From Gemmatimonadota bacterium (GTDB lineage Bacteria; Gemmatimonadota; Gemmatimonadetes; Gemmatimonadales; GWC2-71-9), in assembly GCA_029262195.1 (NCBI GenBank), contig JAJCZX010000036.1, forward strand, positions 59,429-123,428: 64,000 nucleotides of DNA. Reading direction: 5' to 3'. Shown piece by piece: positions 35,517 to 42,893 of the stretch; the stretch's first letter is position 1; the number at the start of each line of letters is the position of its first letter. The notes under the pieces were generated by a model, which saw only the letters and a program-made list of their open reading frames with translations, ran no database searches and was not told the origin of the DNA. The translations under genes and the position numbers were made by a program.

Positions 35517-37070
35517 CTAACGCGCCGCCGGAGGTAACCTTCGAGAGTCGTTGGATTGGGAGACGTGATCAGCCACCCGATCCATCACCTGTTCGAGTTC
35601 CCGGCTGTGTTTTCGTGTCTTGCTGACAAAAATCCCGCGAGCCAACGCGTAAGCACCTCCAAAGGACGCTAGAAAACCCGCCACACCAATCGCAGGTCCC
35701 CCGAAAACCATTCCGAACACCAACGCCGGTACCCCGACCCCACCGCCGATTCCTCCAAGAAGTCCTCCGAAGAGTGCCCCTGCAAGATTCTTGAACCGTT
35801 CCTGTACTACTATTTTCGACTGTCCATTTCGGGCGGTGATCGTAAACTGCACGTCCCGCCCGCCGTTTCGAACAGTGGAATGCCAGGTCAACGACCCTTT
35901 CAGGGAGCTGACGTTCCCCAAATCTTGAAACGAAGACCTGACGTGCTCAATCACTTCGGCGTATTCAGCCTCCGACAACTCCCCCTGAACAACTCTTTCA
36001 AACTGTCTACTCGGCGCAGCGCCCAGGAACGGCGAAATTTCAGTGGGAGTCAGAGGAGCATCCAACGACCGGGCCACGCGGTCTACTAGGTCAGGTGGGA
36101 TCCCGACTTCAGCCGCTATCTGCTGAACACCCCCCAGCGACAGGGCGTCCTCTCCTGTTGTTTGTTTTTCCTGCAAATCAGCCGCCGCTCGTACGATCTC
36201 CCGAGCACTGTCATCTGAAACAAAACGGCGTCCTTCTACAGCGGATTTAAGCGCTCCGCTGAATTCAACGGGGGACTGGAATCGGTCGGCCGATCGGAAC
36301 GCCATTGCCCGGGTTAACACCCGCTCAACCTGTCCCGGCAGACGGTCAAGAATCTGGCGATGCCCGGGTGACGCATCTACGAACCGGCCTAAACGGGTAG
36401 CTTCGTCCGTGGGCCACATTTCAGGTGCCGCTCCTACGACCATTTCATAAAACACGCAGGCCAGGCTATACACGTCGGTCGTGTTATCGAGGTCCATCAT
36501 TCCGGCAGCCTGCTCGGGGCTCATATACCCCGGCGTACCGAGCGGGAATCCTGTGCGCGTTAAGTTTTCTCCGCCCAAAGTTCGGACCGCCTTGGCAATT
36601 CCGAAATCAGCAACTACTGCATGTCCTTCAGATAGCAGAATGTTTTCAGGTTTGATGTCCCGATGAACTATGCCGTTTCGGTGGGCATACGTGAGGGCGT
36701 CAGCCACCTCTCCCGATATTTCCAGAGCTCTGGTTAGATCAAGCGCTTTTTTCCGATTGAGGAGTTCTCTCAGAGACTCACCATCAACGAATGGCATGAC
36801 ATAGTGGAGACATCCGTCGGTGTCACAGGAATCATGGAGAGGAAGAATATTCGGATGGTTCAGTCCCGCCGCGATTTCTATTTCCCTGATGAAACGATCT
36901 GGACCGATCGCAGCGGCCAGGTCTGCCCGCAGGACTTTTATCGCAACTTTACGAGAGTGTTTGCGGTCGCGGGCTAGATACACGGTAGCCATGCCACCCT
37001 GTCCGATGACCTTCTCCAGATCATAGCTATCGCCCAGCGCCGCGCGCAGGTCGTCGGGAACCGTTGTCAT
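35517..37070 (-). CDS. Membrane-anchored serine/threonine protein kinase (kinase 1)
   Basis: 517 residues. Pkn2/Hanks-type kinase domain at 12-290: glycine loop IGQGGMATV, catalytic Lys45 (VAIKVL), HRDIKPENIL with Asp138, and DFG (155-157). The region after the kinase has a conserved helical part (EIVRAAADLQEKQTTGEDALSL) shared with kinases 2 and 3 and ends with two membrane segments near 425-480, then a short basic tail. It would phosphorylate Ser/Thr on the cytoplasmic face. It diverges from the SH3 lipoprotein gene, which could be a signal partner. Confidence 0.9.
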   Translation of the reverse strand: MTTVPDDLRAALGDSYDLEKVIGQGGMATVYLARDRKHSRKVAIKVLRADLAAAIGPDRFIREIEIAAGLNHPNILPLHDSCDTDGCLHYVMPFVDGESLRELLNRKKALDLTRALEISGEVADALTYAHRNGIVHRDIKPENILLSEGHAVVADFGIAKAVRTLGGENLTRTGFPLGTPGYMSPEQAAGMMDLDNTTDVYSLACVFYEMVVGAAPEMWPTDEATRLGRFVDASPGHRQILDRLPGQVERVLTRAMAFRSADRFQSPVEFSGALKSAVEGRRFVSDDSAREIVRAAADLQEKQTTGEDALSLGGVQQIAAEVGIPPDLVDRVARSLDAPLTPTEISPFLGAAPSRQFERVVQGELSEAEYAEVIEHVRSSFQDLGNVSSLKGSLTWHSTVRNGGRDVQFTITARNGQSKIVVQERFKNLAGALFGGLLGGIGGGVGVPALVFGMVFGGPAIGVAGFLASFGGAYALARGIFVSKTRKHSRELEQVMDRVADHVSQSNDSRRLPPAAR

Positions 37071-37144
37071 TCAGAGAAGATAGATATTTGTATGGAAGAC
37101 GCCACCACAACCGATTACTTTTGGGACTGCCTGTGGAGGAAAAT

Positions 37145-37750
37145 GTGAACCCAACAAGATTGTTATTGATAACGCTGGTGGCCCTCAACCTCGCCTGCGA
37201 GCCAAAGGAGCGAAACACTGAAGACCAGAAGGCCGCAGACGCTCCTGCTCCAATGCTTACCCTGCGCCTACCGAGGTGGGCGCAACGTTCGGCAGACATT
37301 CGCTCCGCTCGCCGGTCCGATTCTCAGGTCACGGCCCGCCTGGACCGAGGCGAGCGCCTCGAAATAGGTGACGTGATAGACGGGTGGGCCGAAATTTTCC
37401 GTGATGGATCGAGCATCGGCTACGCGCGTGAGTCTGTTCTAAGGTCGTCGCCCCTGCCCGCCAAAGAATTCCAGATGAAGGACGTGAGCTTTCGCGTATC
37501 TAACGAAGGAAGTAGCGCCTGGACCTACGAGTGGTCCCTCGACCTTGAGAACACCGGACTGGAGTCTTATCCGGCACTCGAGGCAGAACTGAAATTCGTC
37601 GACGCAGGGCGCCATTTGATCGCCACTGACACAGCTTACGGCATGTCGTTGACACCCGGGCAACGAAGAACTTTTACCGGAAACCTCCAGGTACCACTTC
37701 CCCTCGGTTCAACCATACGGAACGTCGGCGCCGAGATCAGGGAACCATAG
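37145..37750 (+). CDS. SH3-domain lipoprotein
   Basis: About 201 residues from GTG 37145, with GGAGGA eight bases ahead. A lipobox is visible (LALNLAC, Cys near residue 18). Residues about 40-100 look like a bacterial SH3 fold (RSADIRSARRSDSQVTARLDRGERLEI, DGWAEIFRDGSSIGYARESV), and the C-terminal half like a FxLYD-type beta sandwich (WSLDLENTGLESYPALEAEL). Probably binds cell-wall peptide or acts as an envelope sensor. It diverges from kinase 1. Confidence 0.75.
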   Translation: MNPTRLLLITLVALNLACEPKERNTEDQKAADAPAPMLTLRLPRWAQRSADIRSARRSDSQVTARLDRGERLEIGDVIDGWAEIFRDGSSIGYARESVLRSSPLPAKEFQMKDVSFRVSNEGSSAWTYEWSLDLENTGLESYPALEAELKFVDAGRHLIATDTAYGMSLTPGQRRTFTGNLQVPLPLGSTIRNVGAEIREP

Positions 37751-37756
37751 AGCTAG

Positions 37757-37770
37757 ACCGAGTCGGTTTT
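37757..37770 (+). terminator. Small hairpin with T run
   Basis: ACCG-AGT-CGGT followed by TTT, just after the SH3 lipoprotein stop and before the converging ric gene. The stem has only four pairs. Confidence 0.25.
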
Positions 37771-37779
37771 CTGAACTAA

Positions 37780-38487
37780 CTAACCAAGTTCAGCCTGAGC
37801 CGCACGGGGAAACAGGATATTGTTTTCCTTGTGGATGTGTTCGTGAGTGTTGGCCTCAAGTTCAGCCAGACCGTCCAACATCGCCCGGAAGGTGTTGCAA
37901 GCGCCCTCGGGCGGAGCGTAACCGTTGGTAATCGTCCGAAGCTGGAGGAGTGCTTCACCAGCATTATCATGTTCGTGTTCCATAGCACGAATTGGGTTGT
38001 TCACGCTACCGCAATGAGACGAAGCTGAAGGTCCACCCTGATCTATCTCCCGAATCAAGGGAAACAGAATCTGTTCCTCCTTCATCATGTGGGGCATCAG
38101 TTCTGCTACCAGCGCTTTGTAAGTGTCCTGTAACTTGGCGAGAAATTCGTGCTTGTCTCCGTGAACCGTAACGACCTTGTCCACTAACGCATCCAGGCGC
38201 GGGAGTTCACTACGCAGATATTCATGGTGAGTCGCTTCGATGTGGTCGGCCAGATCAGTTAACGACATCGCCGACGGGTTGTCTACCGCTGAGTCAGCAA
38301 TCTCTTCATTGGCAGCCAGGGCACTAAGCACTTCGTCAATCCCGACGCCCTTTCTATCACAGGCATCAGCAAGCGTACTCTTGCCGCCGCAACAATAGTC
38401 GATCCCGAAGGATTCGAAGATTCGGGATCTGGATGGCTTTTCAGCCACCAGTTGTCCAACTTGGTTTTGTCCGTTCAAGTTTTCCAT
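37780..38487 (-). CDS. ric: Iron-sulfur cluster repair di-iron protein
   Basis: 235 residues matching the RIC/YtfE/ScdA family. An N-terminal DUF542 domain has the YCCGGK pair (Cys32-Cys33) and is followed by a hemerythrin-like four-helix bundle rich in His and Glu (THHEYLRSELPRL, HMMKEEQILFP, EHEHDNAGEALLQL, THEHIHKENNILFP) that holds a di-iron site. It repairs iron-sulfur clusters damaged by nitric oxide or peroxide in the cytoplasm. It is divergent from the flavoprotein gene. Confidence 0.92.
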   Translation of the reverse strand: MENLNGQNQVGQLVAEKPSRSRIFESFGIDYCCGGKSTLADACDRKGVGIDEVLSALAANEEIADSAVDNPSAMSLTDLADHIEATHHEYLRSELPRLDALVDKVVTVHGDKHEFLAKLQDTYKALVAELMPHMMKEEQILFPLIREIDQGGPSASSHCGSVNNPIRAMEHEHDNAGEALLQLRTITNGYAPPEGACNTFRAMLDGLAELEANTHEHIHKENNILFPRAAQAELG

Positions 38488-38635
38488 CGGGTAGTTGGCC
38501 TTTTTCTTCCGTTGGCGTACGCACGTTTAGATGGTGTAGGGTGCGGAAGATATGGAGAAATTTTCCGGAAGAATGAAAATTACCGACCGATTTAATGAAG
38601 ATCCCTTAAGAAACACTTGTTGACTGGAGCAGCAG

Positions 38636-39874
38636 ATTCATTCCCCCGAAATCATCGTGGTTGGTGCCGGCGCCGCCGGGCTCCTCGCATCCATCTTTGC
38701 CGCGCGAAGCGGTTCGTCGGTTACGCTGGTGGAGAGCACGAAGGATGGGGGCAGGAAAATCATCATTTCTGGAGGAGGGCGTTGCAACATCCTGCCCTCG
38801 GTCGCGGCCCCGGAGCGTTACGTCACTGACTCGTCACCGAACTCCCTGAAAAAAATCTTGCGGTCCTGGCCACTCGCTGAACAAATCCAATTTTTTGAGA
38901 CCGAACTCGGGATGGAGTTAGTTCGAGAAGAGGAAACAGGAAAACTGTTCCCCGAGTCCGACAAGGCCCGGGATGTACGCGACGGATTGGTACGGAGTGC
39001 CAAACGGGCTGGAGCTGAAATCGTCTTTGACACTCGAGTCACTGGAATCAAAAAGACCGAAACTGGTTGGGTCGCGAAATTGAAAGGTCGAGACGATCAG
39101 AAAGGCAGAGCGATAATACTCGCCACTGGAGGCCTATCGGTTCCTGCCACCGGCAGTGACGGAATGGGACTGGAAGTTCTCAAAAAGATGGGAGTGTCGG
39201 TAAGCCCAACCTACCCCGCGCTGACTCCGCTGACGAACGACCCCTCAGTCCATTCTCACCTGGCAGGCCTATCCCTGGAAGTAACAATCCGGGCCCCGGG
39301 CGCCCGCCCCCGATTTGAAACGACCGGAGGGTTCCTGTTTACACACCGCGGTTACAGCGGCCCTGCCGTTCTCGACGCATCCCACCTGGCGGTGCGATCA
39401 ATGTCGGGAGAAAAGAGTCAGACACTTTCGGTTCAATGGACTCGGTTAAACGCCGACGATTGGAACGCGGCCCTGAAACCCGGCAATCAGGCGCTGGTCA
39501 CCGCATTGTCTCGGGCAATGCCAAAACGTCTGGCCAACCAACTTGTATTTGAGGCAGACCTGCCAGCTGACCAATCTCTGTCCCAGTTGGGGCGTAAAGA
39601 CAGACAACGGCTCATACGGCTTCTGTGCGATTACCCTTTGCAGTGGACCGGAAACACCGGCTTTAAGAAAGCAGAGGTAACCGGGGGAGGAGTCGCCCTG
39701 GATGAGGTCCACCCAAATACACTTGAGTGCAAACGCCACCCAGGCCTTTTTCTTTGCGGAGAGCTACTTGATGCCTTCGGACCAATTGGGGGGCACAACT
39801 TCCTCTGGGCGTGGGCGACCGGGCGAGCCGCAGGACTCGGAGCCGCCCGTAAAGTCACAACGAAGCCGCAGTAG
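38636..39874 (+). CDS. BaiN/HI0933-family NAD(P)/FAD flavoprotein
   Basis: About 405-412 residues. FAD-binding signature VVGAGAAGLLASIFAARSG at the start, GRKIIISGGGRCNI as the HI0933 hallmark, and the C-terminal GGHNFLWAWATGRAAGLGAA. The start is uncertain: GTG 38657 begins inside the first strand, so the start is probably an ATT at 38636 with a GGAG site seven bases ahead, or CTG 38624; both restore the usual IIVVGAG lead. It is a cytoplasmic flavin oxidoreductase with no known substrate, related to BaiN and to aminoacetone-oxidase-annotated proteins. Confidence 0.85.
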   Translation: MHSPEIIVVGAGAAGLLASIFAARSGSSVTLVESTKDGGRKIIISGGGRCNILPSVAAPERYVTDSSPNSLKKILRSWPLAEQIQFFETELGMELVREEETGKLFPESDKARDVRDGLVRSAKRAGAEIVFDTRVTGIKKTETGWVAKLKGRDDQKGRAIILATGGLSVPATGSDGMGLEVLKKMGVSVSPTYPALTPLTNDPSVHSHLAGLSLEVTIRAPGARPRFETTGGFLFTHRGYSGPAVLDASHLAVRSMSGEKSQTLSVQWTRLNADDWNAALKPGNQALVTALSRAMPKRLANQLVFEADLPADQSLSQLGRKDRQRLIRLLCDYPLQWTGNTGFKKAEVTGGGVALDEVHPNTLECKRHPGLFLCGELLDAFGPIGGHNFLWAWATGRAAGLGAARKVTTKPQ

Positions 39875-39883
39875 CAGTCATAG

Positions 39884-40621
39884 TTAATTCTCCGGGTACA
39901 CAATCGCACCCGACCCATCATTCATCACATAACTCTCCTCGGCTGGCGTATAGCTAACCATGGCATCAAAACTCCCGCTACCCACCCCGGTTGCATCTCC
40001 CGCTGAAGGCGATGCCAAGGCGTACATCTCCTGTATGGCCTGATCGACGATTTGAGCATAGCTGACCGGTGAAACCGCGCCCGCCAGGTACTGGACCGTG
40101 ACGACCGCCAATTCTTCGCCCCATATCTCGTCCACGAACTCGGCAAACTGTAGCACCATCGACTCTTTTTGAGATCGATTCCCGACCTCGTAGGCCATAC
40201 TGATTTGCGGCCAGAGGTGATCTGCGATGCTTACAATTTGCTTCGTTTCCTCATCAACGTGGTCCCACACGTAAACCCAGAATTCAACCATCCGCCCATG
40301 GGCGTCATCACCCAATTGGGAGCCAACACCGTCGACCCTTTGAATTTCGAGTAACCTGTTGAACCCCCAGACGCAGTAACGGGCCAGAGCAAGTGCATCA
40401 CGTTCGGTGATTCTTCCGTCTCCCCAACCCGGAGGTACGCTCACAACATCGAGCGTCTCGCCTTCAGGGCCCAGGTCGCGCAGGGCACGCTGGAAAAGTT
40501 CGGTTTGTCGACTTTCGGCCCCGGCATCGGCGCGGCGGTTTGGCTGTTGGCCTTTTTGGCCGTAAAGAGGCGGGCAAAGAAAAAGGGTCACCAGAAGGGT
40601 GATGGCAGTTTTCTCTTTCAT
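39884..40621 (-). CDS. Exported hypothetical protein
   Basis: About 245 residues from ATG 40621, with GGAG ahead; the open frame runs to 40864 but the added part is low-quality sequence. Signal peptide MKEKTAITLLVTLFLCPPLYGQ. The rest is mostly helical with a VSVPPGWGDGRITERDALALARYCVWGFNRLLEIQRVDG segment; I do not recognise a family. It converges with the flavoprotein gene and is next to the multispan kinase on the same strand. Confidence 0.6.
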   Translation of the reverse strand: MKEKTAITLLVTLFLCPPLYGQKGQQPNRRADAGAESRQTELFQRALRDLGPEGETLDVVSVPPGWGDGRITERDALALARYCVWGFNRLLEIQRVDGVGSQLGDDAHGRMVEFWVYVWDHVDEETKQIVSIADHLWPQISMAYEVGNRSQKESMVLQFAEFVDEIWGEELAVVTVQYLAGAVSPVSYAQIVDQAIQEMYALASPSAGDATGVGSGSFDAMVSYTPAEESYVMNDGSGAIVYPEN

Positions 40622-40724
40622 CGTGACTCCAGGAAGAGTTAGATGAGATGAACTTACGGCTAGGAATCTTGGAAACGGAAGGGGTACACACGGACGGGGC
40701 GTCAAACAACCCTTAGTGACGCAG

Positions 40725-42377
40725 TTACAAACCAGCGACCGTGATGTCATAAGCCACGGTAGCTTCAACCGACCGGGATCCCTCGGGCCGCTCGTGAGTT
40801 TCCCACCATTGCCGCGCCTGGTCACCTGTCCACGACGCCTTTGAATCCAACTTTCTGAGCGCAATCGCCATTTCGTCCACCGACGAGAACCGGTCGCCAG
40901 GATCTTTTTCGAGACACTTCAAAACGATCCTATCGAGAGCAGTCGGAACGCTTTCTTCAAAGGCTGAGGGAGACATCGGTTTGTCTCCAACGTGCTTCAT
41001 CAAGATGTCCATCACCGTATCGGCTTCGAACACCGGTCGGCCGACCAGCAAAAACCACGCAATGCAACCAAGTGAGTAAAGATCACTTCTCCCATCTACA
41101 TCTTTGGCGCCGCCGCGAGCCATCTCAGGTGATGCGTATGCCGGTGTGCCCACAAACGCTCCCGCTGTTGTCAGCTCTACCGCTTCAACCTCTTCATCCT
41201 GCCCCTTCACCAGGCCAAAGTCCAAAATTTTCACCTGATCCACGTCTCTGCCTATCCTACAGAGAAAGACATTGGCCGGTTTGATGTCTCGATGCACCAT
41301 TCCCACCTCGTGGGCTTCCCCAAGCGAGTGACAGGCCTGGATCAATATCTGTACAACTCTTCCCCACGGCTGCCTTCCTTCACTTCGAACAAGAGCATCA
41401 AGATCAAGCCCGTCCAAGCGCTCCATAACGTAGTAGAACGTGCCGTCGTCAGTCAGTCCGTAGTCATGAACTTCGATCGTGTGGGGTGAACGGAGTTGCG
41501 CTGTAGCCTGCACCTCGCGTTCAAAACGGGTCAACGTTGACTCCGGGAGGGGGGCACCGTCTTTACTGGTTCGCACCAACTTCAAGGCGGCCGTGCGTGC
41601 CAACATTCTATGTTCCGCAAGCCAGACCTCTCCCATACCCCCTTCACCAAGCTTCTCCAGCAAGTGATAACTGCCCATTCGACGGGCCTTCGACAGCTCT
41701 CGATTGAGCCCATGTACGTGGCGCGCAGCAAAGTAGGCCATCCCAACCGCGAAAACCGTCGGGTAGGTGGTGACACTCACAGCAAGAACCGTCAGCATCT
41801 TTTTTTGGACTAACAAATCTGCCGGAAATCCGGTAAGTACAGGCGACAGCAAAGCCCAACCGGGTACGGTCAATGCCGATAAAACCGCCCCAACAAGATG
41901 TTTCGTCGGCGCCATTGGAATTAACATCGCGAACAAAATGACCCAAACACCCACCCACGGTACCTGATTGCCAAAGTTCCAGGGTCGCGGGCCCTGGGAC
42001 TCTAACCATTCGAGCGCTTCGGGTCCCAGACTCCATTGCCAGCCGGTGACCCCCGACCCCAGGGCGGCAGAAACCACGAACTCATATAACAACGCCACTC
42101 CCAAAAACGCCGCTGGGGAAAAGACCCCCATCCTGCAGCCAAGCCAGACAAACAACGAGATCATTGCGACTAGCACAGGGGACAGATATCCGATGGTCGC
42201 GAGCGGATCCATTGGCCCGAATTGGCCCTCAACTATCGCCACCCCGAGGCCTAAGGTCGCTGCAATTCCAATGATAGCCGATAGCAGAGACAACCTCTGG
42301 TAACCCTCCGACACCGTGCGACCGCCTGTGCCTCCGGTCATCGCAGCGGACGGTGCGTTGGGGACTACTTCAACCAT
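40725..42377 (-). CDS. Serine/threonine protein kinase with N-terminal multispan membrane domain
   Basis: 550 residues. About six membrane helices lie before the kinase domain (near 30-50, 62-82, 88-108, 140-156, 160-182 and 195-218), followed by a kinase domain that begins GSYHLLEKLGEGGMGEVWLAEH, with catalytic Lys266 (AALKLV), HRDIKPANVFL and DFG. It ends soon after the kinase. Most bacterial kinases have a membrane anchor after the kinase, so an N-terminal multispan sensor is less common. It diverges from the PadR1 gene. Confidence 0.85.
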   Translation of the reverse strand: MVEVVPNAPSAAMTGGTGGRTVSEGYQRLSLLSAIIGIAATLGLGVAIVEGQFGPMDPLATIGYLSPVLVAMISLFVWLGCRMGVFSPAAFLGVALLYEFVVSAALGSGVTGWQWSLGPEALEWLESQGPRPWNFGNQVPWVGVWVILFAMLIPMAPTKHLVGAVLSALTVPGWALLSPVLTGFPADLLVQKKMLTVLAVSVTTYPTVFAVGMAYFAARHVHGLNRELSKARRMGSYHLLEKLGEGGMGEVWLAEHRMLARTAALKLVRTSKDGAPLPESTLTRFEREVQATAQLRSPHTIEVHDYGLTDDGTFYYVMERLDGLDLDALVRSEGRQPWGRVVQILIQACHSLGEAHEVGMVHRDIKPANVFLCRIGRDVDQVKILDFGLVKGQDEEVEAVELTTAGAFVGTPAYASPEMARGGAKDVDGRSDLYSLGCIAWFLLVGRPVFEADTVMDILMKHVGDKPMSPSAFEESVPTALDRIVLKCLEKDPGDRFSSVDEMAIALRKLDSKASWTGDQARQWWETHERPEGSRSVEATVAYDITVAGL

Positions 42378-42516
42378 TCTTAGTTTCGACGCCCAAAAAA
42401 GTGCTGTTTCATCCCACTATGTTGCGACGCCAACTTGGTATTAGCTAGGGCTCTTCCCCTCACGCACCGGCTCCGATGGTTCAACGCTTGAAACAAAAGC
42501 ACGCAGCGGGCGTATT

Positions 42517-42533
42517 ATGTGCAACAATCACAT
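42517..42533 (+). promoter_or_regulatory. Candidate PadR operator upstream of padR1
   Basis: ATGTG (42517-42521) and CACAT (42529-42533) form an inverted repeat with a seven-base spacer, overlapping a perfect CACATGTG palindrome (42529-42536) and a direct repeat of ATGTGCAA. This resembles ATGT-N8-ACAT sites of PadR regulators and lies 17 bases before the start codon. Confidence 0.5.
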
Positions 42534-42549
42534 GTGCAAAGAGTGAACT

Positions 42550-42891
42550 ATGGGCCGAAAATCCAACACAGACCCTGCTGCCACCCTCACCCCATTGATG
42601 TTTCAGATCCTGGTGGCCTTAAGCCAGGGAGAACGACACGGGTATGCGATCATGCAGGAGATAGAGGAGCGAACCGAGGGTGAGTTTTCGATCGGGGCGG
42701 GATCCCTGTACCGCTCCATAAAGCAGCTCCTCCGCGCCGGCTTCGTTGAAGACATCGAAAAAGAGCATGTCCGATCACAACGTCGCTATTACAAAATCAC
42801 AAAAATCGGGAAACAGAGAGCTGCAGCAGATGCCAGGGTTTTTGCGGAGATGGTAGCGTGGGCCAACGACGCAGAGCTTCTCGACACATAA
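42550..42891 (+). CDS. PadR-family transcriptional regulator (padR1)
   Basis: 113 residues with the PadR winged helix: LMFQILVALSQGERHGYAIMQEIEE, then GSLYRSIKQLLRAGFV, and the wing RRYYKITKIGKQ. It lacks the long C-terminal dimerisation domain of VirR-type members and belongs to the short PadR-s2 group common beside ADOP permeases. Its stop is three bases before the permease start. It probably represses its own operon through the inverted repeat just upstream. Confidence 0.9.
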   Translation: MGRKSNTDPAATLTPLMFQILVALSQGERHGYAIMQEIEERTEGEFSIGAGSLYRSIKQLLRAGFVEDIEKEHVRSQRRYYKITKIGKQRAAADARVFAEMVAWANDAELLDT

Positions 42892-42893
42892 AG

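Noticed and set aside
39884..40864. Full 326-residue version of the exported hypothetical protein
   Set aside because: The first 81 residues are Arg/Pro-rich and precede a good signal peptide at ATG 40621; they would leave the leader buried inside.
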